Of a DNA stretch of 64,000 nt, positions 45,763 through 57,261 are shown one piece after another. The notes beneath the pieces are model-generated. The model ran no database searches. It saw only the letters and a program-made list of their open reading frames with translations, and was not told the DNA's origin. Source of the stretch: Isoetes taiwanensis (taxonomy: Eukaryota; Streptophyta; Lycopodiopsida; Isoetales; Isoetaceae); assembly GCA_021234155.1 (NCBI GenBank), contig JAJEKV010000006.1, forward strand, positions 5,923,727-5,987,726, in the 5' to 3' direction. The translations under genes and the position numbers were made by a program. Position 1 is the first letter of the stretch. Each line of letters starts with the position of its first letter.

Positions 45763-47303
45763 ATGAAGGACAAAGTAGGGGAACCTCCTCCCCGATTCAA
45801 GAAAGCTAGAAAGAAGAAATCAATGAAGAAAGGGCTTACTAGATTGAAGAAAAGCTTGGAGATATTTCAAGCCAAGGTGAAGGCAAAACTAATTACCTGC
45901 ATCTCTATTTCGGCAGCCAATGTAGATTCATCAGAAAAATTAGGATTTAGGACTTCCGAAATGACCTCTTTGCTTGAAGTTCCTTACACGACGCAATATC
46001 CCGTTGCAGAGGTCCAAATCCTTAAGGAAGAAGCTGGTATGGCAGTAATGGTTGTTGAAGACCCAGGTGTGAAGCACAGCCCTAAGGCCATTAAAGAAAG
46101 GCTCAAGAATATCGTAGTTAGGGCAGATATGGCACAAATTTTTCTTGCAGATGCCGCACATTATACAGATGTCGTCGAAAAGGTTGTAGAAGAAGAAGTA
46201 GAAGCCAAATCTGGCTTTGAAGGAGTCGACCCATTGCTGCTTACAGATGGGGTTAAGCAGAGCCATCAATCAGAAATCTTCAGGGCATTCGTTAATGAAG
46301 AAGGAGCCATGATAGAAAGAAGGGGCCATGAGGGAATTCCAGACAGAAATCCCATGGCTATTAAAGCTGAGATTGAAATTTGTTCAAGACTGGACACAAT
46401 TGAAGAAAACGTTGCAGACATGGCCATTAAATATGAGGCCAAGAATAGGCAGCAACAATCCTGTCAGAAGATGAGAACGAGGTCAAAATTCAACACCAAT
46501 TGCTTGGAAATCAGATTGCTGGTCATGCCCATAAAGACCCACAGATGCCAAGACATGATGCAGAGACGAATTTTAAGATTCTGGATGCAGCGGCAGAAAA
46601 CCCAATGCAGATGGAGAAAGCCACAGGGATGCCATTTAGAGAAGCCAGAGATGGTTAAGATACCGCAGGAGATAGCCAGAAGGATGCTGCCCAACAAATT
46701 GTGGCAATCCAAGATGATTTGGGAGAAAGAAGCATGGCTGCAGAAGAGATGCAGATGGATCTGAAGAGGGAGCAGATGGAACTAAGCCCACTGGCAAAAC
46801 GAAGACAAAAAGAGGATATTCGAGATGTCTTGGATCTATTTGGAGATGATCCAGAGATACTGCATGCCTTAATTCAAGATAATGGAGCAGCAGCACTAAT
46901 GGACGAAATCCTATTCACAGAGCCAACCATTCTGACAGCAGACCTCACGGATAGGGATGCCCTGTGTATAGCTCCAAAGATGAAGCTAGGAACAGAAGAA
47001 TTTGTGTGCCCAACCGCAAGTAATGATACTCCAAGCACAGCCAGAACCGAGATAGGATCGATGCCAAAAGGTAAATATCTATCTGCTATTATTAATAGAA
47101 AGCAAGGAGCAAAAGGCGTTCTCGGAGCAGTTGAAAAATCCGACATGCAGACGACACGATTTTACACTGACGTGGAGCATCAAAAAATAAAGGACACACT
47201 ATATATGGATGACACGAAACATTATAAGGATAAAATCTTTGTTAGAAGCTTAGGAAATTCTATTCACGACGAAGGCCCATGTTTGTTGGCAAAAATACTC
47301 TAA
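45763..47303 (+). pseudogene. Unknown roughly 510-codon ORF of the 2.2-kb LTR element (one frameshift, one stop)
   Basis: The first frame opens at 45763 with a very basic start (RFKKARKKKSMKKG) and runs well to about 46450. The protein-like reading then moves to another frame (from ATILSEDENEV) and continues, except for one TAA at 46656, to 47303. The nominal ends of the first (46764) and second (start 46701) open frames are therefore misleading. The product is Glu/Lys/Met-rich with coiled-coil-like stretches (for example MAAEEMQMDLKREQMELSP) and has no CCHC knuckle, DTG or YVDD. It is not a standard gag. It could be a highly diverged gag or a captured host sequence. Confidence 0.6.
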
Positions 47304-47529
47304 ACAAAATATGTGAAGTATTCTAGAGTCATTTAAACATCCTGTCCCGTGTAATGGTTAAGCATAATGGATGCTTGATCAAGGGGGAGAAATATGCCTA
47401 ATATATATGATCAAGGCATCCTCATAATAGTATAGTCTAGAGGAAAAAATTTCAGTTCTTTTTATTAAGGGGGAGAGAGTTCATAAACTAGAAGTTCTAA
47501 TCATTCTTGATCTATTGATCAAGGGGGAG

Positions 47530-47734
47530 TGTTAGAATATAATATTAGTGATCATATAGATCAAGATATATGACATGGCAAGTGCCATGTGTACAGCTGA
47601 TGTGGCAGTCCTAGTCATGTAGAGAGTCATGACTTTAGATGAATAGACTTGTCCCATCCAATATATTTGTATATGCTACGTTGGGGGTTGTTCCCAATCT
47701 AATCCAATATATTCTCCATTGTTCTATTTTAAGA
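47530..47734 (+). repeat. 3' LTR of the 2.2-kb element
   Basis: 205 bp, preceded by the purine tract at 47520-47529. About four mismatches to the 5' LTR are seen, so insertion is recent by LTR divergence. Confidence 0.9.
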
Positions 47735-47739
47735 CGCCT

Positions 47740-48060
47740 CCTGCAGAGGTCAACTGGAAAGGGCATTGTGTTTCTGTAAACCAGAAAGGAAGAAAAGGGG
47801 CTAACTTCACCGTAAATCCTGGCAATGAGGGTTGTCGCTGAGCCTTACTGCCAACCAATTCACTGAAGGCAAAGCTGAGCCCGTGTTATCAAATACACTG
47901 GAAGGCCGACTCAAGAATGAAGAACTGGAGTAGAATGGAAAAAAGGGGAAAGAGGGAAGCACCCATCTGAAAATCAACCGATCAAAGTAAGATGCGGCAG
48001 AGCACAGAGATCGGGTGAAGAGAGGGACCAAAACACAGCTGCCAACATAAGAACATATAA
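47740..48060. other. Unassigned interval
   Basis: Flank of the LTR element with a short plus frame (to about 47841) that I cannot identify. Confidence 0.3.
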
Positions 48061-48069
48061 CTTCTTAGA

Positions 48070-50060
48070 TTCAGGTTCCCTGTGTTCTTTTCTCAGATCC
48101 TCCTGAGCTTCATTCTACTTCGGAGCTGGATCCTACCCTTGTTTTTCTGACGGGTCGGTTCTAGGGGTTGCAGTATCCTCACTTGCAGCCCCCTTTTCTT
48201 TAGTAATATGGCCCCTGCAATCGTCGCAGCCGAGCTCATTTTCCTCCATAAGTATCTGGCTTAATCTGTCTCTTAGTCGGTCCTAGAAGATGCTTCATTG
48301 ATTTTCTTATATCTGCGTTCATGTTCCTCCAAAATTTTCTTTATTGCTAAAGCCGTCCAAACTGCTCTTCTAGTATCTCTTGTCCTTTTAATTATTTAAA
48401 CTGCCCAATCCACTTGATCCCATTTTAATCTTATTCCTGTATATGCCAGCAGTGCTCGAATTTGACGGTAAGAAAAATAATTTTACACCTTTCGCGTCAC
48501 AAGAAGTTCCTAAATTCAAGCCTTTCAAATGCAATAAAAAAATTTAAGATGACATAAACCAGTTTTTTTTCTCAAAAACATAGACCAGTTTTTTTTCTCA
48601 AAAACATAGATAGAATAGATAGATACATAGAACAAGGCTTATTTCCATTATAAGTTCATGAAATACATAATGTTCTTACATAGATACTACTAAAACAAAA
48701 GTAGTAGTTTAAAGTTTGAAATCAATAACAAAAACTTAAAGTGGCATTCTTCTCTTTTGCTTCACTTCATACCAGTCTTGTCAATCTATGCTTTCAAATG
48801 GTTCATTCCACAAGGATACACACATTGTGGCGTCAAGTGTTTCTAAGTTCGTGCTCGATCTTATAGCACTCTTAATAGCATTTTGACGAGAGAAACCTCT
48901 CTCTCATAGTATTTGGTTGGTTGGTTGGTACTTGGTAATGCGAATGCAATGCATGGAATGGAACAATAAGAAATAAGAGATTTCTAATGTCAATGGTTCG
49001 TTGGTATCTATAACGTATATTTATTTTAAGTTCAGTTAAAAAATGGGATGTATAGAGATATTATAATCAATAATAATATAAATGTTCAAGATTTATAAAA
49101 ATATATAGCAAGAAAAAATGACAAACATTTCTCTCTTCCTAGCCTTTCAAATGATGAGTATATCTTGTAGTTGCCCTTCTCTATGACGGGCAATTGCCCA
49201 AGTGCTACCCCTTCGTTTGCCATACAAATTTTTTTTCCACCTGTTTTGACGGGCAAAAATCCCAAAAACGGGCATGAAAGCCGTCAAATTCGAGCCTTGT
49301 ATGCCAGATACCTATTCTATATATGCCCCTCATCTTCATTTTCTGCCATACCGCAGAGCTTGCACAACCTACTTTTCCTCAGTATCATGGGCCTTTCCAA
49401 TCTCCCTCTCTCTATCAATAGCTTGCGGTTCCCTGTTCTAAATATGCAAAGTGTTATTCACGTCATTTTAGATTGGTTGTTGTCTGTATATACCATTTGC
49501 CCTAGGCTCCCCTTCAGGTTCGTGATCTCCTTGTATAATCCTAATTATGTCTGACCGTGTTTTGATCCATGCTCTCATTATCTTATCCCTAAATTGAGAC
49601 TTTCCCCCTTTAATATCTTGTTATCCATCTTCGTCCACAAATTACACCCCATCTTCCCAGCCCAATCCTCTAGCTATGATATCCATCTCCCTTTCATATC
49701 CGCGGCCATTTCCCTGGAGGCTTCTATAGCTTGACTCACTAGTTTAAGCCTAGATTGAAGACCCATATTCCTGGCTAAGAATGCCACTGATCTTTCTAGC
49801 CCTAGAATTTTAAATGGCAATATCCCTGTTTCAAGAAGCACTATAGATGTTGAAGTCGATCTTTTTATCCCCAGCTTCGTGCACTAGAAGTACTTTATTA
49901 TTTTCTCTGTTTTGAGCCATTTAGCTGCGGATGTGCTACACCCCCAAACTTCAAATCCATTCAGCACCGTTGGTATCACTGTAATTTTAAGCATTTGTGT
50001 TTTTATGTCCCAAGCTGTTATAATGTGCCCCCCACATACTGACTGCATCCATAGTAATTC
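48070..50060 (-). pseudogene. LINE C-terminal remnant (non-L1 type), split by a hAT-like element
   Basis: On the minus strand from about 50030, a frame reads TVIPTVLNGFEVWGC, then, after a stop, KLGIKRSTSTSIVLLETG and ILPFKILGLERSVAFLARNM. Further on come RGRLERPMILRKSRLCKLCG and EDEGH (about 49400-49330). This order is typical of the region after the RT in LINEs whose C-terminus has a CxxC...H motif. The sequence continues on the far side of the insert at 48450-49299 (RRAVWTALAIKKILEEHERRYKK, about 48380-48310, in one frame). Several stops show long decay. Confidence 0.6.
48442..49307. mobile_element. Non-autonomous hAT-like DNA transposon (850 bp) with 8-bp target duplication
   Basis: TATGCCAG occurs at 48442-48449 and 49300-49307. 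The element between them (48450-49299) has inverted ends CAGTGCTCGAATTTGACGG and, read from the other side, CAAGGCTCGAATTTGACGG. An 8-bp duplication and CA(G/A)-starting ends are hallmarks of hAT elements. Subterminal GACGGGCA and ACGGGCA motifs near the right end (about 49185-49275) look like transposase binding repeats. No transposase ORF is present. It interrupts the LINE remnant, whose frame resumes beyond it. Confidence 0.8.
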
Positions 50061-50098
50061 CTTCCTTCCTTCCTTCCTTCCTTCCTTACTTACTTACC
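50059..50098. repeat. (TTCC)n/(TTAC)n microsatellite
   Basis: About seven TTCC units followed by TTAC units. Confidence 0.9.
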
Positions 50099-50099
50099 A

Positions 50100-50500
50100 T
50101 CAACATCTTGTTTCCTATCACTTAGATCACATAAAAGTGAATAACTTTCCTATGTTTCTAATATGTACTTCAGCTGTGTAATATTAACACAAAACAAGTA
50201 CATGGCCAAGCTAACAAACATCTTTGAAGATCTTTCGTTGAACCTTGAGGCTTGAAGATCTTTATCTTTCCTTGCACTCTATTGAACTACCCATGAGAAC
50301 TTGTTCTAGAAGCGAATTAAACAAGCAACTAGAAGCATCTGCTAACATTGAGATTCCCCTGCTAGCTTGAATTTGGAATGGCCCAAATTTCATGAACATC
50401 TCCCAGTATCTAGCATAATTGAGGATCACATTGATAGTCGATGAGGCCATGCCACTCTAATAGCTTGATTTTTGAATCTTGGTGTTACATCCACAATTCA
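50100..50500. other. Spacer, no gene seen
   Basis: No frame or repeat that I can support. Confidence 0.4.
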
Positions 50501-50504
50501 AGGT

Positions 50505-50830
50505 GGGGACTGACGGGGTGAGCCTCAAGGTACCCTTGAATGTTGAGGTTGCTTAACACCAGTGGTGAGACCACATTGATTTGCTAAGAACTGACAGGGC
50601 ATAGTCACTCTAACAGTCTTAGCAAGACCAAATATATTTGGCAAAAGCTGACGGGGCTGAGCCTCTCTAACAACTTTTGTTCATTTGGCATTGGGGGTAG
50701 AATCCCACTATCATGCCTAAAGCTGACGGAGCTGAGCTGCTCTAACACCGTTTTGATTTTTAATGCACTGGTGGTGGAACCACATTGTTATTCTGGTAGC
50801 TGACAGGGCATATCCACTGTAACAACTTGT
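50505..50830 (+). repeat. Degenerate tandem repeat of about 60-80 bp, five units
   Basis: The motif (G)CTGACGGGGCTGAGCC(T)CTCTAACA or a variant recurs at about 50509, 50588, 50648, 50721 and 50801. Between units there are short inverted stretches such as GTGG...ACCAC. Confidence 0.7.
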
Positions 50831-51055
50831 TATTGTTTGAGCATAATTGAGAATAATGTTTAACGTGAAAGAAGAGATAATTTTTAAGTACATTCCTACT
50901 CTTTTAAAGCTTCCATGACTTACTAACCTGATACATTTGCTCCTAGAATTGTCTTTTTTATATGTGCCTGCATGCTCTTAGCATTTGGTGGTACTGCTAG
51001 ATTTCTCTAATATGTCCATTTGTGATGCACTGGCCATGCGTGAAAATCTAGCAAG

Positions 51056-51597
51056 TTTCACTTAAAACAAAGCTCCGGTTGAATCGTTTGGATCATTATG
51101 AAAAAAATTATAATACTAACTCATTGAGAAACAATAAATCCTAAATTTGACTATAAATTTGCTATTTTTACCCTCAAGCCATTGAAAAACAAGGATATCT
51201 TTGAGAGCTTTCCAATGACATAAATTTCACCTAAAACAGAGCTCTGGTTGAATAGTTATGAGAAACATTATAATACCAAGTCATTGAAAAGCAATAAAAC
51301 TCTAAATCTGATTGTAAATTTGAAGTTGTCCAAATATAGGCAAATTAGATATCTCGAAAAAGATCTTTATAAGAGCTTTACATTGGCACAAATTTCACCT
51401 AAAATAGAGCTCCAATTGAACAGTTATGAGAAAAAAGTAATATGAAGTCATTGAAAAGCAACAAAACCTTAATGATCCGTTCGAAGATTTGTTGTTTCTA
51501 CTCTTAAATCTTGTCCAAACATAGGAAAACTATATATTCCTGGAAAGGTCTCAGAGAGAGCTTTCCATTAGCGCATATTTCACCTAAAACAATGCTA
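51056..51597 (+). repeat. Satellite-like tandem repeat, unit 168-185 bp, three units and a partial
   Basis: Units start with TTTCAC(C/T)TAAAA at 51056, 51225, 51393 and 51578 (spacing 169, 168 and 185 bp). Each holds 'agctc(c/t)ggttgaat' or a variant, 'tcattga(a)aa(g/a)caa' and 'gagctttcca'. The unit length falls in the range of plant satellites. Divergence between units is substantial. Confidence 0.8.
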
Positions 51598-51673
51598 TTT
51601 GCCCAAGCCCACTACCATTAACTTTGTTTTTGACATGTTCACTTTCATTCTAGTTGAAGTAGAAGTAGCATGT

Positions 51674-52413
51674 AGAACATCAAAGTGTCCACAGCCCCTC
51701 CGGTTGCCAGATGGGTGGCACCTACAGGTTCCACAGCCCACTTTGTGTCGTACATGGCGATGGCTTTGGGATAGGTTGTTCCATCCTAAAGTCTCGTCTT
51801 TGTGGTGGCGGGTTATCCCCGTGTGTTATCCGGGTTAATGCCTTCCGACATCGCTATGATCCTCGCATATCTGCAGTATGCCCACTTTGTCTTTCGGATG
51901 TTGAGACTCTTGAGCATTGTCTCTTTGATTGTCCCGAGGTTCAACCAGCATGGTCCTGGCTACAGGGTTTGTTTAACAGTACATTGGACTGCAGATGCAT
52001 CCTCTTGGCGTCCTATCCCAATGCATGGCCTCCAGCTAAACAAAGGGCATTCCATCTTGGTTCTGGTTGGCTCCTATGGTCGATATGGGAGCGTCGCAGA
52101 CACCACATCTTTCAGGGCATTAATTCTTCTGCACGCGGTGTTATTACGGTGGCCTAGAAAAAGATATTGACAGCCTACGAGTGTTCCTCCCTTGACTCAG
52201 AAATGATGGAACGCATCTGGATTCAGTATCTTCGAATTGATTCTTATCATTAGTCTCCTATTCTGGAGTAAGTACATTGTGCTCCAGGCTCGTGCTCCTT
52301 GTGCTTACACAGTTAGATGAGACATGTAAATTTTGTACTTTTTATCTGAGTAATAAACCTTTTGGCTTTCGTCCTTCCAAAAAAAAAAAAAAAAAAAGAG
52401 AACATCAAAGTGT
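51674..52413 (+). mobile_element. 5'-truncated L1 LINE with perfect 15-bp target duplication
   Basis: AGAACATCAAAGTGT occurs at 51674-51688 and 52399-52413. Between them is the 3' end of an L1 element on the plus strand, ending in an A-run (52379-52397). The coding part (51711-52157 and neighbours, with frame slips) gives the LINE C-terminal zinc-finger-like domain: HPKVSSLWWRV, then CPLCLSDVETLEHCLFDCP and AFHLGSGWLLWSIWERR. It is the same family as the minus-strand LINE at 42701-44040. Only about 700 bp were inserted, so it was dead on arrival. Confidence 0.9.
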
Positions 52414-52566
52414 TTCTAAAGTCCATCCTTCTCAAATACAACGTCAACTAGAAACTACATCATAAGCATTTTGATCATAGCTAATAAAAACATCAGTATA
52501 CGAAAAATAATAACAACGTAGAAGTCTCTACAATATCTAAGTATTAAACAGTTTATAAACATGATA

Positions 52567-53076
52567 TTAAGTAGCAAAGTGGATGCCAAGAGATTGGGAC
52601 CGTTTGCAATGAGCAATAGCTTCTTGAACTGCGTTATCCATCCTGAACATATTATTAGGGCTGCAAGACGGAGGCTTGGAAGCCCACTTGATATTGTTGT
52701 GGTGCCTACTGCGAACGCTAGGCTGCAACCAGCTTCTAAATTGAGATGTATTATTGATTGTTGCCTTGCATGCTGATCTGGTCTTCCCTATATAGATCTC
52801 CTTTGGACCTTTATTCTCGTTGTTGGCATCACATATCCCTGGTTTACTCTTATCTCTGCTAAACCACATTTTCCAGTTGAACTTATATTTTAATTTGTGC
52901 TCTTGCTGAAAAAAAGCATTACCTCCATCTTTCAAATCTCCAAGCCGTTTATTAGAAGATCCTTCTAAGGAAGGATATAATTCTATATCAAAATACATAC
53001 CTTTTTCAGTTTCTTCATCTATGTATTGTAATGCGTGAGACCCAATGCCAATATTGATGAAATATAAACCCTTCAT
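52567..53076 (-). CDS. Unrecognised 169-aa frame
   Basis: An open minus-strand frame of ordinary composition, basic, with a Cys in PGICDANNENKGPKEIYIG. No domain is recognised. There are no close repeats and no poly(A) or terminal repeats beside it, so it may be a host exon or remnant. Length and composition are its only support. Confidence 0.3.
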   Translation of the reverse strand: MKGLYFINIGIGSHALQYIDEETEKGMYFDIELYPSLEGSSNKRLGDLKDGGNAFFQQEHKLKYKFNWKMWFSRDKSKPGICDANNENKGPKEIYIGKTRSACKATINNTSQFRSWLQPSVRSRHHNNIKWASKPPSCSPNNMFRMDNAVQEAIAHCKRSQSLGIHFAT

Positions 53077-55905
53077 TCTTAAATCATATCATCAGATGTT
53101 AAGATAAAAGCCTGGTACAAGTACTGATCACATCTAAATATGCTTCCGATAAAACCAAGAAGCAAATACACAGAGTCCCCTATATCTCACTTTAGGCTTA
53201 AGCTCATCTCTTATAACATGATTGTATTGTAGTAAAAAAGAAAAAAGGAAAAACCATAACATAAAAATGATTCTTATATTTTATTTTTTGCTATGAGCAA
53301 CGGACAAGGGTCAAAATGGTATCTTTGACATGTTATAGAGAATCTCAAATTAAGAACATGATCATAAACATTATCATATTTTTGTTCCCCTTTTTTACCC
53401 CACTCTCTTTGTTTTTTGTTTTTATTTTTTCTTATATTGTTTGCTATCAATCGATACAACCTTACTGTTGTACTGGGTGTTGCCATCTGAAATTGCAATA
53501 GTCTTAAGGTTCTTGCAGAAGCCATGTGCTATGCAGTTAAAGTAATGTTTACTATTTTCGTGGGTCACTAGGATGTCCTAAAAGTACACCTATATTCGGC
53601 TTTCCAGTATTTCAAGAATCATCGGGATGTCTTAAAAGATATCTATATTCGACTTTCTACAACGAATGTAAAGTTAGATATATACATAGCAACTACTTTA
53701 TAAATTATTTGTATACCATGGAAAATTCATGTAAGCACTGAATACCCAATTTCTATTTACCCATATATGAGTTTTATGTATTAACAAATTAAATATTTAA
53801 GATCAAATTAAGACATGTTATCTCCATAGATATCTTATCAGACATAGAATACAATGGAATTACAAATTACAAGTGTGTAAACTTCATTTGGTCAATCAAA
53901 TTCCTAGATATGAACGAATTTTATTCATGCATTCCATCGATGAATATAATTCACTTCGGTATATGATTTTACATAATTCCTATATATCGTCAATATGATG
54001 TCATTGGCATGATGTCGTCGGTGTGAACATATGAATCAATTTGCAATTTAGTAAATATGATAGAGGGAACTTTTACTTATTCTCTATATACAATTAAACG
54101 ACTAGACACAAATGCATCGTAGCGTTGCTTTTACCTTTCTAGTCATGCTTGGAACTTTTTGCTTGATGATTTGTGTAATATTTCATATATAAATTGGAGC
54201 AATTCTAACTAGGTCAGGAATTTTAGTTTTATACTTTTGAATAAAGGATGATATATGATATGTGGTTTATGCTGGATTATGTATGATTAGGTAGTATTTT
54301 CAATTGGATGCTAGGTCTGTTTCTATATATTGTGCTAAAATAACAAGGTTCTTAATGGATAAAGAAAACTTAATGAAATAAAGATAGTGCAAATATGATA
54401 TGTGCTTTGGGATATGGTAGTTTATACTTAAAGTTCTAGTCTTATTGTCCTAACAAGCTAATAGAGTATATGGATCCTTTAAGGTGTTTCAAGATACAAA
54501 AATTGACAGAGAAATAGTACTATAGAGTGTCTCCATGAGCATAACAGGCTGGGCAGAAGAGACATTTTGACATAAAAAATGGTGACCTATATACATATTA
54601 TATTGGTGATTTTTAACAATGGTTCTAACCATCACAAAGGACCTAATGATTATATAACAACTAGTCTAAACAAATGTTTTGATATTTGAATACGATTAAA
54701 TTGATTTAATTAGTTAATTATATGAAGATCTTGCTCAAAAAGTTATGATTGAGAAATCTATAAACTAATATGGATAAATCAGATTAGGTGTATGCATATA
54801 AATTATTCAAAATATTAAGGTTCCAATACATGTATTTAGATTTGTAATGTTTTTAATAGTGGTAGGTTTGAGAGATAAATATGTTGAACTAACTTATGGT
54901 ACAGACTGGAGAAACGTAGATAAAATAGTTATGTTTACAGGTACAACTAACACATATTCATTTATTACATCATTACTCATTGACTTATTAAATAATGTTG
55001 TAGTAAGCAGCATTGAATTATTGGCCGACAGATACTCTTACTAGCCGCTATACTGATGTGATACTATTTACATCGATAAAATCAATTTTCCTTATGGGCT
55101 TGTACAAACCAGTAAAACTCTCGATAGGTAGGCTTTTCATTCATCCTAGCAGTTCTTGGTACATTCATTATACAAGTTAAGAGATTGTAATTGCATACGT
55201 GCGCATTATCCACTAAAAGTTCACTTCAGTTATAAAGTTATGGAGCCTCAAATACAACAAAGAAGATAGATAGTTGGTCCTGGTGACCCCTAGTGAAGGC
55301 TTATCACTGGGACTAAAAACCTTGCCCTTTTCGTTTTTCAGAGAAAAACCCTGATAAGCCCTCGCCAAGAAGCTTCCATATAGGTTTGAGTCGACTCAAG
55401 TAACATCAATCTCGAGATAGACAAAAAAATAAATAAATGCAAAACTATCGAAGAAAATGCACCTTGAGGAACCTGCAAAATTTTGTCCCGCACAAATAAA
55501 CTAGCACCACATAAGGAAACATAAAAGTACCTCCAAATGAAGCGGCTAATAATAGGTGCTACACAGCTTGATCACGAATGGCACGTGACATAAAGCATAA
55601 ATGACATATATTTACTTTAAATTATACATAAAATACTAGAGAGGGAGGGAGGGAGGGTGGACTCAAATAATGATACAAAGAAACTGCTGAGAGGAAGAAT
55701 CGTCGATTGAGAAATCACTTCCAAATCCACAATATATAGCGAACTCCAAAATGAACCAGAAGCTCACAACTGTCAACGAACCAGAGGCCCATGTTGGCCA
55801 ATTAATGATGCTGACCCATTCCAAGATCCGAGATCCAATGGTTCGAATTGATGGAATAGTCTACAATACTTTGTTGCAAAAAGCCTGATATGGAGCAAGC
55901 AGGGG
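53077..55905. other. AT-rich interval, no gene seen
   Basis: 2.8 kb without a supportable frame. Only small features: a short (GGGA)n run at about 55640-55655, and an inverted pair GGCTTATCA and TGATAAGCC at about 55300-55360. Confidence 0.5.
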
Positions 55906-55910
55906 GGAGT

Positions 55911-56629
55911 TGTTCACATCGAATGGGTGAGAGAAAAATGGCAAAACCTATGTAAATAATATTGCTATGCGTTCTCAAGAGAATAATACATAAGGGGTTT
56001 AGGATATTATGTTAACCAATGTTAGGCCCTTAAGCACAAAGGCAATTCGTTATTATAAAGGCAACAAAAATATCTACGGGGAATACACTATTTCGAACAA
56101 AGCAACGTTACAAAGGAAAATGGTTCCTATATTAAGGAAAAGGTCTAGCTTAACAAAAGGAACGTTTTATTTTCAAAAGGCGGCGATGTCGACCAGATGG
56201 AGACATGCGAAAACAGTAGTGATTGAAGGCCACGAGCAAATCTGGGATTCGTGAACAGAGTCGAAGAACTAATCTTGCATGCTGACTTCTTGCATAAGCC
56301 TTGAATATTTTCTTGCTCATATCCAGAGCTTATGCCTAGTTTCCTAAGTGGTTACTTCACAAGCCAAAATTAATTAGTTACTCAGTGACTACGATGAAGT
56401 AGTTATTGAGGGATTCCAAAAATCTAAATACCTCTAAGCTAGAGAGTCTATAATTGCCAGAGCCAAGTGAGCCCAGTTGAGTGGATAAAAAGTGTGCTCC
56501 TATCAATTGTTGTACCTTGAGACAGAGATTTGACATAGAGATCTTCCTAAATAAATCGCGTTCCTTACTTGTGTTCCAAAGTTGAGTTCCTTTTAAACCG
56601 TCTAGCTTCGTGATTCATATCGATTGGTA
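55911..56629 (+). repeat. Probable 5' LTR of a decayed Ty1/copia element
   Basis: A stretch starting TGTTCACATCG, preceded by the purine run 'caggggggag', and ending just before TTGGTATCAAAGCC at 56630. The start, the following primer site and the copia coding sequence downstream on the same strand fit a 5' LTR of about 0.72 kb. The purine run on its left would also fit the 3' end of another copy. No second LTR is visible, so the boundaries are provisional. Confidence 0.5.
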
Positions 56630-56643
56630 TCAAAGCCAAGTCT
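56630..56643 (+). promoter_or_regulatory. Primer-binding site of the copia element
   Basis: TTGGTATCAAAGCC, one base from the standard initiator-Met tRNA site (TGGTATCAGAGCC). Confidence 0.65.
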
Positions 56644-56766
56644 TTCTAAATTTCTTACGCAACTAGAAATGGTACCCAGCATTGCTGGGCACATAAGGGG
56701 AGAACATGTAAATGATACACTGTAGGAAATAAAGAAGATAGAATTAATAAGTTTCCTAAAAGTACT

Positions 56767-56818
56767 CTCCGTGGACGATAAAAACTTTGTTCTATTCTAT
56801 TCTATTCTATTCTATTGT
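56767..56818 (+). repeat. GTGGACGATAAAA followed by (TTCTA)n
   Basis: The 13-mer sits before five TTCTA units. The same 13-mer followed by TTCTCA units is at 58090. This looks like the 3' end of a SINE or LINE type with a simple-repeat tail. Confidence 0.5.
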
Positions 56819-56929
56819 TTTCGATATTGTTTCCTCTTCTCTTTGCCATTTGCACTATCCAGTTTTTAACCTTTTTCTAATCCCTTTTCATTATTTTCCC
56901 TAAATGCTTCCCTTTTTCCTTTTTTTCTT

Positions 56930-57250
56930 CTTGTTTTCTGCATACATTCTTTTGTTTTCACACCCCTTTCCCCTCTCTGCTTCCCTTCCCTTCCCTTTCC
57001 TTCGTTCCCCTTTTTTCTTTCCTTCTTCTTGATGGACTTTTCCTTTCCCTTTTCCTCCTTTCCCCACCCTTTCTCTCTTTGCCTTTTCCCCGTGCCCTTT
57101 TTTTTCTTTCCTTCCCCCTTTCCCCTTCATTTTCTTTTTCTTTTCCCTTTTCCCATGCCCTTTTCTCCACATTTTTCCTCTTCAATTTTTTCTTGTGCCC
57201 CTTTTTCTCCTTTTCTCATCCTTTTCTTCTTCCTCTTTTTCTTTTTCCAT
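56930..57250 (+). repeat. 320-bp polypyrimidine tract
   Basis: Almost pure C/T on the plus strand, of the type TTTCCCTTTTCC, with a minus strand made of Lys/Glu/Arg/Gly codons. It separates the primer-site side of the copia element from its zinc-knuckle region, in place of most of gag. Confidence 0.85.
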
Positions 57251-57261
57251 GTGTTCTATAA

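Larger units (their letters stand above)
45507..47739 (+). mobile_element. Complete 2.2-kb non-autonomous LTR retrotransposon
   Basis: Identical-length LTRs of 205 bp (45512-45716 and 47530-47734) differ at only about four positions. The target duplication CGCCT lies at 45507-45511 and 47735-47739. A primer site follows the 5' LTR and a polypurine tract (ending AAGGGGGAG) precedes the 3' LTR. The LTR start TGTTAGAATATA, the primer site and the purine tract are of Ty1/copia type. The internal 1.8 kb has no protease, integrase or RT, only one ORF of unknown function. The small size and intact ends indicate a recently active passenger that depends on a copia element. Confidence 0.9.
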
